Shown piece after piece: positions 54,325 through 63,036 of a stretch of 64,000 bases of DNA (its first letter is position 1; each line of letters starts with the position of its first letter). The position numbers and the translations under genes are program-made. A model generated the notes under the pieces. That model had not been told where the DNA came from. It made no database searches and worked only from the letters and a program-made list of their open reading frames with translations. The stretch is from Promethearchaeati archaeon (GTDB taxonomy: Archaea; Asgardarchaeota; Heimdallarchaeia; Heimdallarchaeales; Heimdallarchaeaceae): positions 18,132-82,131 of the forward strand of contig JABLTJ010000012.1 of NCBI GenBank assembly GCA_013166775.1. Direction: 5' to 3'.

Positions 54325-54345
54325 AGAATCGTGGCTGAAATCCAA

Positions 54346-54389
54346 TATATTATTTATTTAAGCCTTAATTTTTTAAGGAAAATTCCTTA
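54346..54389 (+). promoter_or_regulatory. Promoter with palindrome copy 3 and a second hairpin
   Basis: A TATA-like TTATTTATTTAA element (54349-54360) is followed by CCTTAATTTTTTAAGG (54363-54378). This overlaps a second inverted repeat TAAGGAA/TTCCTTA (54374-54389). Both sit 24-50 bp before the ATG at 54413, covering the expected transcription start. That arrangement fits a repressor-type operator. Confidence 0.55.
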
Positions 54390-54412
54390 TTAATTGTCAC
54401 TCATTACGTTAT

Positions 54413-54961
54413 ATGATTAAAATGAAAAAAATCTTGCTTGTTATAGGAATTTTAGCAATAGTAGGTATACTATTATTTCTACCTATTATGATCTTTGGTG
54501 GATTTACAGTTCAAACAGTTGAGGGAACGTTGACTTTTGATAGTACATCAACTCTAGCATTGAGCAAATCCCTGAAAAGTCAACCTATAAAACACTCGTT
54601 AACCGCATGGAATATTGAATTACAGAATAGCTCACAAAATGCATGGGCATATGCTTTTAGTGGTATAGGTGGAAGAAATGATGTAGAAAACGATCAGCCA
54701 AATGTTGATATTTCATTAGAATTTTCCATAAGTTTTGTTATAAAGAAAGATGGTGAAATAGTCAAAGAAATCAATATAGGTCTGGTTCATGGTGAAGGGC
54801 AGCACGAAGTATCTGTTGTACTGGGACCAAGTGAGGGATTAACAAGCTCAGGTACTTATGAGTTGTACATCAACATTTCATTAAAACTAACAACACCTGG
54901 CACTGATTTATCTCTAGATATAGAACTTGGGCCAGTTAGCATCTTTGTGGAAATCAACTAA
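54413..54961 (+). CDS. Exported beta-rich protein with N-terminal anchor (palindrome island)
   Basis: A 182-residue protein: N-terminal hydrophobic helix KKILLVIGILAIVGILLFLPIMIFGG, then an extracellular beta domain with regular strands (VEGTLTFDSTSTLALS, ISLEFSISFVIKKDG, YELYINISLKL). No lipobox Cys and no recognised family. Both ATGs at 54413 and 54422 are possible. The upstream region carries palindrome copy 3. It closes the four-gene island of exported proteins around the membrane winged-helix regulator. Confidence 0.6.
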   Translation: MIKMKKILLVIGILAIVGILLFLPIMIFGGFTVQTVEGTLTFDSTSTLALSKSLKSQPIKHSLTAWNIELQNSSQNAWAYAFSGIGGRNDVENDQPNVDISLEFSISFVIKKDGEIVKEINIGLVHGEGQHEVSVVLGPSEGLTSSGTYELYINISLKLTTPGTDLSLDIELGPVSIFVEIN

Positions 54962-55611
54962 GTTTATTATTTAGGGTACTCACACTTTTTTCTATTTCTT
55001 CAATATTGCTCTATTTGATGCCATATGAAAAGAAGGGACCGCTTTGTAAAAGCCATATACATGCTTTATTCTGATTTATTTAAGAGTTTTTTTAGAATTT
55101 AAATGGAAATTAGTTGTAATCATTGTTGCAATGATTGTAATAGTAATAATTTCATGTAACTTTTGTACTACTCTAAAAAATTAAAAGTTAGCCCTTATTT
55201 TTCTAGAGAAGATACTTCATTATTTCAAATATTAACTAATAAGAATGTTAGCGTCTTAGTTATCTTGGTAAAAATGCTCGCGATTTCCCCCACAAAAATA
55301 TATAAAAAATGGCAAATTATAAGGAAAATTGAAATAACTGCAGAATTGGAAAAAGAGATTAATAAAATATTAGTCAAACTAATTATTATAAACATAGATC
55401 TATAGTTGACGGTATATAATATTTAAATTCTGCATTATCACAATTGAGTAAACAATATCTCCTTAAAATCCTTAAAATCGTGAGTTTAATCTTTTTTCTA
55501 CTCCCAAAAACATCTATAATTATTATTCACACAATTTTAATAATAGTTCGACTGAAAAAAATTTACCCTTTACAAAGTATTGGGATACTGCTATTTATTA
55601 ACGGAGAGATA
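54962..55611. other. 650-bp gene-poor interval
   Basis: Very AT-rich and with no convincing gene. The longest frames (80 and 63 residues) start with weak codons and no ribosome-binding site. A hydrophobic stretch VVIIVAMIVIVIISCNFC can be read at about 55112-55165 in a frame without a start codon, possibly the remnant of an exported protein of the neighbouring island. Confidence 0.5.
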
Positions 55612-56691
55612 TCAGTTAGCTTCTTGTACTTTTAGATATTCTTTGAAACCTATATCAAATTTATATGTAGCTTTAATTGCAGATGTTGGGCATACATTTA
55701 CACATTCAAGGCACTGAATACATTCTGTGGAAGTAACTCTAGAGCCTTTTGCGGAATAGTCCAAGATCTTTATATCCATAGGACAAGCTCTTTCACAAGC
55801 ACGACACTGGATGCATATTTCTGAATCAACGGAGATTTTCATGATTGATGCTCTTGTGCCTAATTTCATTATTGGTGCGATGGGACAAATATACTTACAG
55901 AAGGCTCGGTTATCTTTGAGTAAAGCTGCTAGAACTATAGCTAATGTGAAGTAAATTAGGTTCCCAATTAAAAACCACCAAAATTCATGGATTTGAAACA
56001 AAGAGGACTTTAGATGCTCTCCACTATAAGTTCCAGTAAAATCAACTATGCCCCTGGTTGTTGAAAGTGTGTAGTTAAAGACAAATACTAGTACAAAAAC
56101 AAGAATTGTACTCAGAGCAAAGTGAGTGTAACGTAGAATACCCCAGTTCTTCTTACGACCTGGACTTCTCTTCCAAGGAAGCAAATCTAAAACAGCTGCA
56201 GTCCAGCAGGTCCAGCCACACCAACCTCTACCAAACAACGTTGGTCCAAATATTTTTGCAATTGAATAATGTATTACGCCTGCAGCAAATGTTCTTGAAA
56301 GTAACCAGAACCAAAAGCCCTCTAGTTGCATATTCTCTGGTTCGAGGAATCCCCAAACAAGGTAAATTACCCCAAAACCTAACCCTATAAACATGTAACC
56401 GCCGACAAGAACCTGACTTATTTTTCGAGCAATGTGTTTCTTGCTTTTTTGTAAAACAGGTCATAATCCTAAACCTAATGCTATTGATGTACCAATTATC
56501 ATGAAATTAATTAAATAGAAGATATTGTCTAAAGTAAGCCATAATGTGATAGAGACGGTATAGAATATAATTAGAATAAATATCATCATGCTGTATTTCT
56601 TAAAAAACACAAGAAAGGAGAATCGCTCTATCTCATTTTGACCATCATTAGTTTCATTATTCTTGCTTATCATGTTAGTCTTTCTGGTCAC
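55612..56691 (-). pseudogene. 4Fe-4S polyferredoxin membrane protein (NapH/CcoG-like) with an in-frame UGA
   Basis: One reading frame from 56691 to 55612 encodes a membrane 4Fe-4S protein, broken only by a TGA at 56461-56463. Before it: a charged N-terminus and a helix (MIFILIIFYTVSITLWLTL). After it: PVLQKSKKHIARK, helices, GRGWCGWTCW, CKYICPIAPIMK, and two [4Fe-4S] motifs CIQCRACERACPMD and CIQCLECVNVCPTS. NapH, CcoG/RdxA and NosR proteins share this plan and pass electrons across the membrane. The part after the TGA has an ATG at 56394, so a 260-residue short form could be made. UGA may be a nonsense mutation, an assembly error or, least likely, recoding. Confidence 0.75.
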
Positions 56692-56902
56692 ATCATCAAA
56701 CCCTTTAATATCATATGACTCTGTTTCCGATTGAAATAGTTTTTTGTGAAATAAAAGTCATATTTCAGAGAATATTCAAACATTCATCAAAGTAATAACA
56801 AAAGATGATATCGTTGAATCATTTCATCGATTTGCGTAAAATTATATTTGAAAAATATCTAAGCAAAAAATGTTTAAAGACACAAGGAAATAATAACTTA
56901 AC

Positions 56903-57685
56903 ATGGAGTATATGCTTGCACCTATGGAAAAAATAGCAGATTCTAGTTTCAGATATATTTGCCATAAATATGGTGCAGATCTTACTTTCACAGAACAGAT
57001 TAGATTTGAAACACTGGTTAAGAAAACTAAATCTGCTTTAGATAGAATTAAGCTTTATGATAATACTCCAACGATGATCCAAATTATGGGAAAGGATGAA
57101 GGAAAATTAGATGCGTTTCTGAGAGATTTTTCTCCTGATAAAGGTTTTCAAGGATTCAATCTTAATCTTGGATGTCCTTCTCAAACTTATGTTAGACAAG
57201 GTATTGGAAGTGCGATGATTAAAAGACCAACAAAAGTCAAGCGAATGGTAGACACTATCAAGAATTATGGTTACAATGTCAATATTAAGTTGCGTCTTGG
57301 ACTAACTAAAACTGAGAAAAGAGAAAAAGTATATCGTAAATTAATTGAAAAAGTTGAAGCGGATTTCTTTGTGGTACATGCCAGGTATAGATCTGAGTCG
57401 TATGAAAGGAAAGCTGATTGGAGTGTTTTTCCAGAATGTGTTAACACAGGAAAAGCTATTGTTGCTAATGGAGATATTCAAACTAAAGGGGATGTTGAGA
57501 AAATGAAAGAAATAGGTTGCATAGGAGTAATGATAGGAAGAGCTGCAGAGAATAATCCTCTGATATTTGGACAATTAAGAAACCTGAAACTACCAACTTT
57601 AAAATCAGTAAAGCAAGAATATATTGAACTTTGTAAAAACAGAGAAGGTAGTTATCGTGAAAATGTGTCAAAATGGATAATATAA
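56903..57685 (+). CDS. tRNA-dihydrouridine synthase
   Basis: A 260-residue Dus-family flavoenzyme that reduces uridine to dihydrouridine in tRNA with FMN and NADPH. Motifs: MLAPMEKIADSSFR, ADLTFTEQI, the catalytic NLNLGCPSQTYVRQGIGSAM (Cys in GCP), VNIKLRLGL, VVHARYRSESYERKADW and ANGDIQTKGDVEK with GVMIGRAAENNP at the FMN phosphate site. The C-terminal helical domain is very short compared with bacterial Dus (about 320 residues), a difference common in archaeal members. A TATA-like element lies about 30 nt before the ATG. Single gene. Confidence 0.93.
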   Translation: MEYMLAPMEKIADSSFRYICHKYGADLTFTEQIRFETLVKKTKSALDRIKLYDNTPTMIQIMGKDEGKLDAFLRDFSPDKGFQGFNLNLGCPSQTYVRQGIGSAMIKRPTKVKRMVDTIKNYGYNVNIKLRLGLTKTEKREKVYRKLIEKVEADFFVVHARYRSESYERKADWSVFPECVNTGKAIVANGDIQTKGDVEKMKEIGCIGVMIGRAAENNPLIFGQLRNLKLPTLKSVKQEYIELCKNREGSYRENVSKWII

Positions 57686-57775
57686 CCAATTACATAAACA
57701 AATACACAAATAATTTTTAATAATGTCAGTTTGTTATTAAATCAGATATTAAATTTCTTTGAAACGTGAAAAAAC

Positions 57776-58888
57776 ATGACAAATTTATTAGATGATATTG
57801 ACGAAATTTTGCTAATGGGTCCAGGACCTTCTTGTGTCCATCCCGAAGTGTATAAAGCCCTCAATCGTTTTACTTTAGGGCACTTAGATCCCCATTTCAT
57901 CAAAATAATGGATGAGATTCAAGTATTACTTCAAAAGTTAATGAATACTGACAACAGAATGACAATTCCAGTATCGGGAACAGGATCCGCAGGGATGGAA
58001 ACTTGTTTTGTTAATTTGATTGAGCAAGAAGATAAAGTCTTAATATTGATAAATGGAGTTTTTGGAAAACGAATGCAAGAAGTAGCTACGCGTTTAGGTG
58101 CAGATGTGGACGTCATGGAATTTGAATGGGGGACACCAATTGATCCTGAACAAGTAAAAGAAAAATTATCTGGTAATTCTTATAATCTCATTGCAATGGT
58201 CCATGCAGAAACTTCAACTGGAGTAAAAAATCCAGTCGAGGAGATTTCACACCTAATTAAAGATACTGAGAGTTTGTTCTTGGTGGATGCAGTTACAAGT
58301 CTAGGGGGAATTGAGGTCAAAGTTGATGATTGGAGGATTGATGCCATATATAGTGGAACTCAAAAATGTTTGTCAGTGCCCCCTGGTTTAGCCCCTGTTA
58401 GTTTTTCAGAAAAGGCTTTATCAAAGATAAAAAATAGGAAGACCAAAGTTCCAAATTGGTATTTGGACATGAGTTTGGTTGGAGAATATTGGCAGAAAGA
58501 TCACAAAAGAGCATATCATCATACAGCCCCCATAAATATGCTGTACGCACTATATCAATCACTCTTACTTTTCTTTGAAGAAGGAGCGGAACAAGTATTT
58601 CAACGGCATGCAGAATGTCACAATAAATTAAAAGTAGGATTAGAAGAATTGGGTTTGAAAATGTATGTTGAAGGTAAGTTTCGTCTGCCTATGCTTAATG
58701 CAGTATCCATTCCCGATGGTATTGACGAAGCGGAAGTTAGAAAAAAACTGCGGTTTGAACATAAAATTGAAATTGGTGGAGGTTTAGGACCACTAGCAGG
58801 CAAGATATGGCGAATAGGATTAATGGGACATACTGCCCAACCAGAAAATGTTGAAAGATTCCTTACTGCGCTGAAGAGTGTTTTGTAA
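57776..58888 (+). CDS. Alanine-glyoxylate/serine-pyruvate aminotransferase-family enzyme
   Basis: A 370-residue class V PLP enzyme: LLMGPGPSCVHPEVYKAL, IPVSGTGSAGMETCFVNL, LINGVFGKRMQEVA, MVHAETSTGVKNP, LVDAVTSLGGIEVKVDDW (PLP Asp), and the Schiff-base Lys in YSGTQKCLSVPPGLAP. The C-terminus GGLGPLAGKIWRIGLMGHTA is typical of AGAT. It interconverts glyoxylate, alanine, serine and pyruvate, or works as an isocitrate-lyase-independent glycine source. It looks more conserved and bacterial-like than its neighbours, so transfer is possible; composition would need computing. Confidence 0.92.
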   Translation: MTNLLDDIDEILLMGPGPSCVHPEVYKALNRFTLGHLDPHFIKIMDEIQVLLQKLMNTDNRMTIPVSGTGSAGMETCFVNLIEQEDKVLILINGVFGKRMQEVATRLGADVDVMEFEWGTPIDPEQVKEKLSGNSYNLIAMVHAETSTGVKNPVEEISHLIKDTESLFLVDAVTSLGGIEVKVDDWRIDAIYSGTQKCLSVPPGLAPVSFSEKALSKIKNRKTKVPNWYLDMSLVGEYWQKDHKRAYHHTAPINMLYALYQSLLLFFEEGAEQVFQRHAECHNKLKVGLEELGLKMYVEGKFRLPMLNAVSIPDGIDEAEVRKKLRFEHKIEIGGGLGPLAGKIWRIGLMGHTAQPENVERFLTALKSVL

Positions 58889-58942
58889 GTCTTCTTATCA
58901 TTTTCTAAAAAAAATTATAAGTGTCTTAAAATCTCATTCACC

Positions 58943-59836
58943 ATGTCGGATTATGTAATTAAATCATATGATGAATCTTTTTTAAAAAAGCAAGTAGAAA
59001 TAGGAACAATTTATTCAAAGAAATGGTTAACTTTTACACAATCTAACGTAGAAAAACTAAGGCAGATATACTCTCAAGACAACTTTGATTCCGATACTAG
59101 ATTGTATTGCTTCAAAGATAAAGAGATGGTTGGATATATAAGCGCAACTATCATCATCGATGAAGAAAAAAATACCAAAAGAGCTAACACACGTTTAGCT
59201 TTTGTTCTTCCAGGTCATGAAAAGATGTTCTATACCCTTTACTCTCAATTGGAAGAAATACTGAAAGAGAAGGGAGTATCAGTTATCACAACAACTCAAT
59301 CAAAGATGAATGATAATTATTACGAACTCGCTGAGAAAATAGGTTTCATCTATGAGAAAACTAATGTTGAGATTTTTATAGGATCATCTAACTCATTTAA
59401 AGAATTTGAATCAGATTTACCTATCTCTGATTTTAACAGAGAAATTAATTATAATCTTGCATTGAAAAAACTAAAGGAAACATACAAAAACAGCACAGAA
59501 GAAGCACTTACCAATTATCTCAACCTTACAACTACAACACATAAACCAATCTCATTCAGAGTTATGAAAGATGGTGACAAGATCGTAGCTTTCTGCAGAA
59601 CTAGAGTATCCTCAACCGATAGATTCGCTCAAATTGATCTTCTGCTATCTGAGGGTTCGGAGTTTAGAAAACAAATCATTTCAGATGCAATGGTTATTTG
59701 CAAAAATAAAGGGTATGAGGAAGTTGCAGTTCGTTTAAGCATACATGATCAGAATGACATTGAAAATGCAAAAGATTTCGTGTCAGTTGGTTTCGAAAAA
59801 ATAACTATGGAGGATAGACTTGTTAAGAAACTATAA
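58943..59836 (+). CDS. Tandem GNAT-like acetyltransferase
   Basis: A 297-residue protein of two GNAT-like halves. Half 1 (about 1-150) has MVGYISATIIIDEEKN and the typical KIGFIYEKTNVEIFIG end. Half 2 (about 165-297) has DKIVAFCRTRVSS, an IISDAMVICKNKGYEEVAV segment and FVSVGFEKITMEDRLV. Neither half shows a clean Q/R-x-x-G-x-G/A acetyl-CoA loop, so activity is uncertain. The overall layout resembles the tandem GNATs at 46296 and 50238, though sequence similarity is low. A TATA-like AAAAATTATAAG about 27 nt upstream indicates a leaderless transcript. Confidence 0.7.
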   Translation: MSDYVIKSYDESFLKKQVEIGTIYSKKWLTFTQSNVEKLRQIYSQDNFDSDTRLYCFKDKEMVGYISATIIIDEEKNTKRANTRLAFVLPGHEKMFYTLYSQLEEILKEKGVSVITTTQSKMNDNYYELAEKIGFIYEKTNVEIFIGSSNSFKEFESDLPISDFNREINYNLALKKLKETYKNSTEEALTNYLNLTTTTHKPISFRVMKDGDKIVAFCRTRVSSTDRFAQIDLLLSEGSEFRKQIISDAMVICKNKGYEEVAVRLSIHDQNDIENAKDFVSVGFEKITMEDRLVKKL

Positions 59837-59988
59837 TAAGCTATTTATTTTTCTTTTTATTTAAAAACAAAAATAACTTCAGACTTTTTCTTAAACAGAT
59901 TATTGCATAACCTTCCAGGAAAGGTATTAATTCCATTTGTGCAAATTATACAAGTAGTTAATAAGGTAAAAAAAGATAATTTCTAGAT

Positions 59989-60420
59989 GTGAAGAGCTTT
60001 TACCGGAGAAATTTCATCACTTTTGAGTTATTATTGCTTATGTTTTCATCAATTTTTTATATATTATTCATAATGTACTACCCAAGAGCTTATTGTTATT
60101 TACATATTATTGATTTAAATTTGATATTGCCAGCTTCCATTTTTGGTCTAGAATCATTAATAATATCTTTCCTTGTTTTTATGAATGATTTCAAAACTAC
60201 CCCAAAATCTAAGTTTAGAGAATTTACAGCGAATAGGTTAATATTATTTTCTTTAGGTTTGCTTGTCTTTGGAATAACCCTTTATCTTGTTATACGGTCA
60301 GATTGTTATCACAGAATTTCTTTCTCATTTCATATAGTACCATATTTTGTATTTTTATTTTCATTAGTAATCCCATTAATCGTCATTATATTACGAAGAA
60401 GATTCATGAGAGATGAATAA
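59989..60420 (+). CDS. Small four-helix membrane protein, unknown
   Basis: A 143-residue hydrophobic protein with four helices (about 10-30, 42-62, 80-100, 113-135) and basic loops (RRRFMRDE at the end). No family is recognised. The start is GTG (the ATG two bases earlier is followed directly by TGA). Between this gene and the next lies about 185 bp without a clear gene. Confidence 0.5.
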   Translation: MKSFYRRNFITFELLLLMFSSIFYILFIMYYPRAYCYLHIIDLNLILPASIFGLESLIISFLVFMNDFKTTPKSKFREFTANRLILFSLGLLVFGITLYLVIRSDCYHRISFSFHIVPYFVFLFSLVIPLIVIILRRRFMRDE

Positions 60421-60605
60421 ATAACAAAAAGGTAGGAGCTTTTTAGATGTGTGCTATTTCCAAGGTTTTGAAATTAATATCCCTAACGAGAAGGATGACT
60501 TATCAAGAACCTTACGGATTTTAAGAAGGAAGGTACTTACAAGAAGATATCTCTAAAAACATCAGAAAAAGATATAGGAGTTGAAACGTACACGTTCAAT
60601 TGTTG

Positions 60606-61697
60606 ATGAGAGTTAGAAAACGAACTATTGCTATACTTATAATAATTATCTTAAGTACAGTCGTTTTTCTCTTCTTTCCTCCAAAAACATGGAAAATAAA
60701 TCAGATAACAATAGGTGGTGATTTCGGTTTTACAAGATATAAATTTCCTGGTAAAGGAACAGCTGATAATCCCTATATTATAAGAGGATATACGCTAGTA
60801 AATCCAGAAAGAGGATTTACATTTAAAACAGGGATTCATATTTATGGAACAACGAAACATTTCATAATTACTGAATGTATTATTTCTTTCTTCTACAGAG
60901 GGATTAAAATCTATAATGTTAAAGCAGGTACCTGTAATTTAATGAACAACACCATACTTGAAGGGGGGATGTCAGATAGTGGACCCGCACATGGTATTGA
61001 ATTAATGGAGTCAGATGAAGTAATCATATGCAATAACACCATAGATGCTTACTATGATGCTGGAATTAACCTTCACTGGTCAAACAACTGTACAATTGAA
61101 GGAAACAACATTGCTGATTGTTCAAGAGGTATTAGAATTTTGGTTTCATCCAATAACAGAATTTTAAAGAATAATCTTGAAAGAAACCGGTACGGAATTA
61201 CTTTCTATAAATCTAATGACTCACTCCTTTTTGATAATTTTTTTAACAATGAAAATACCAACATTGGATTAAATGGTTATGGAAATAGTATATACAAAAA
61301 TACTTGTTTAAATGCACTTATTGGAATAGAAATTTTAAGTGAAAGCAAAGACTTTGATATTGCATTTAATTACATTTCTAATAATACAGAAGGTATAGTT
61401 TCAGAATGTTATAATTGCTCAATTTACGAAAACAATATTTATCGAAATCTTGTTGGAATATACCTTAAGAGAGACAGCAGAGATACTGTAATATACTTTA
61501 ATAATTTTATAGAAAATTATCCATTGCTAGAATCAAATCAGTCACAAGCTATTGATGTTGGCTTGTTCAATATATGGTATCATCCAATTCTACTTCAAGG
61601 AAATTACTGGAGTAACATTGGAACAAATTCTACTTATTTGATCGGAGGTACAAGAGGTTCTGTAGATAAGTATCCACTCTCAAGTCCCATTGCATAA
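60606..61697 (+). CDS. Exported parallel beta-helix (PbH1/NosD-like) protein 1
   Basis: This 363-residue protein has a signal/anchor helix (TIAILIIIILSTVVFLFF) and about ten right-handed beta-helix turns rich in Asn (ECIISFFYRGIKIYN, VIICNNTIDAYYDAGINLH, NNCTIEGNNIADCSRGIRIL). The end has the conserved LQGNYWSNIGTNSTYLIGG and GSVDKYPLSSP. NosD/CASH-domain proteins bind or modify surface polysaccharides. The first ATG at 60606 is chosen over two upstream TTG codons. A paralogue follows 67 bp downstream in the same direction. Confidence 0.85.
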   Translation: MRVRKRTIAILIIIILSTVVFLFFPPKTWKINQITIGGDFGFTRYKFPGKGTADNPYIIRGYTLVNPERGFTFKTGIHIYGTTKHFIITECIISFFYRGIKIYNVKAGTCNLMNNTILEGGMSDSGPAHGIELMESDEVIICNNTIDAYYDAGINLHWSNNCTIEGNNIADCSRGIRILVSSNNRILKNNLERNRYGITFYKSNDSLLFDNFFNNENTNIGLNGYGNSIYKNTCLNALIGIEILSESKDFDIAFNYISNNTEGIVSECYNCSIYENNIYRNLVGIYLKRDSRDTVIYFNNFIENYPLLESNQSQAIDVGLFNIWYHPILLQGNYWSNIGTNSTYLIGGTRGSVDKYPLSSPIA

Positions 61698-61763
61698 AAA
61701 TAGGCAAAAAATATAAGTTTATGAAACGTAAACAATAGAAATATCTATGGAAAGTCTTTCAGA

Positions 61764-62972
61764 ATGAAAAAAACCACTAAAGTAGCTTTAATATCAATTC
61801 CTACTCTCATTATCATTTTTGTAGTAGGTTTTTGGTTACCAATTTACATACTTAGTCCTCAATTTGGAAAACCTAGAGTCAAGAACATTATTCAAATCTA
61901 TTCTGACACTGATTTCGAAAATTATGATTTTACAGGAACTGGTAATTCTAATGATCCATATATCATCGAAAATCGTGTTCTTGGAGTTAATACATCAGGA
62001 GTTAAGAGAGGGTATTATGGTCTTGATGTTGCTAATACATCTAAATACTTCATTGTTCAGAACTGTACATTTTTTGGTGGATTAAATGCTATTAGATTAG
62101 AAAATATTACAGATGAAACAGTTCTAATAAGAGGTAATAGTTTTTATGCTATAGCACAAAGTGAATGGGATAATCCACAAGGTAGATCAGGAATAGAAAT
62201 AAGAAAAACTAACCAAGTAACTATCAAAAACAATACTTTTGCACCTGCAAACAAATACGTTGATTATTATTATATCTTAACGATTTACAAAGTTAATAAC
62301 GTACTATTTGAAAACAATACATGTGAGGGATGTTTTTTGGACATTAGGAGATCTACAGATGTTCAACTTGTTGGAAATCTTTTCGAAGAAGCCTTCTATT
62401 TTGAAGATCTCTATAATTTAAATTTCGCAAATAATATTTTTTACGGAGAGCATGATTTTATAGAATTTACTAATTGCTCATACTCATTTTTTAAAGAAAA
62501 TATTTTCTACGAAAGAATATCTGTTTGGAAAACTCTACATACTGTTTTGAGTTGTAACCGATTTAATAGCAATAGTGGTCTTCATCTCATTGGTAGTTCT
62601 TATATGGAGATATCCAACAATTCATTTGTATGTACAACAGAAGAAATCTCTACTTACGATGTTGGTATTCTACTCGAAAGAGAAAGTAAGTATTGTATCA
62701 TTCAAGCAAATAGCATTTACAATTTTTCAAATTACGGTATTTATCTGACGGAAGATTCCAATTACAATATAATTTATCACAATTCAATGTTTGATAATTT
62801 TATCATAAATTCTACATCACAAGCGTTTGATGAGTGTTATGGGAATCTTTGGAATAATCCTTCTCTCTTTCAAGGGAATTATTGGTCTAATTTAGGGTTG
62901 AACACGACATATGAAATTGATGGTTCAGCGGGTTCAGTTGATTTATATCCTCTATCTTCTCCCTTGATTTGA
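61764..62972 (+). CDS. Exported parallel beta-helix (PbH1/NosD-like) protein 2
   Basis: A 402-residue paralogue: anchor helix VALISIPTLIIIFVVGFWL, about ten beta-helix turns (NQVTIKNNTFAPANKYV, NNVLFENNTCEGCFLDI, KYCIIQANSIYNFSNYGIYL) and the same end LFQGNYWSNLGLNTTYEIDG with GSVDLYPLSSP. The conserved terminal segment shared by both genes probably caps the helix. Likely a tandem duplication of a surface polysaccharide- or glycoprotein-interacting protein. Confidence 0.85.
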   Translation: MKKTTKVALISIPTLIIIFVVGFWLPIYILSPQFGKPRVKNIIQIYSDTDFENYDFTGTGNSNDPYIIENRVLGVNTSGVKRGYYGLDVANTSKYFIVQNCTFFGGLNAIRLENITDETVLIRGNSFYAIAQSEWDNPQGRSGIEIRKTNQVTIKNNTFAPANKYVDYYYILTIYKVNNVLFENNTCEGCFLDIRRSTDVQLVGNLFEEAFYFEDLYNLNFANNIFYGEHDFIEFTNCSYSFFKENIFYERISVWKTLHTVLSCNRFNSNSGLHLIGSSYMEISNNSFVCTTEEISTYDVGILLERESKYCIIQANSIYNFSNYGIYLTEDSNYNIIYHNSMFDNFIINSTSQAFDECYGNLWNNPSLFQGNYWSNLGLNTTYEIDGSAGSVDLYPLSSPLI

Positions 62973-63036
62973 TTTTATTTTTAAATCAATGATTATGAAC
63001 AGACAAGCTTAAATTGAGAGAGAAGTACTCAAAATT

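Noticed and set aside
55103..55159. 18-residue Cys-rich peptide frame (MEISCNHCCNDCNSNNFM)
   Set aside because: A hydrophobic stretch in another frame of the same DNA looks more protein-like; no signal for translation of the Cys-rich one.
55163..55635. Two frames of 80 and 63 residues
   Set aside because: Weak start codons, no ribosome-binding site, AT-driven composition and no similarity to neighbours.
56461..56463. Selenocysteine codon
   Set aside because: UGA here is at a loop or membrane edge and not at a known redox Sec position; no SECIS-like stem-loop was evident by eye.
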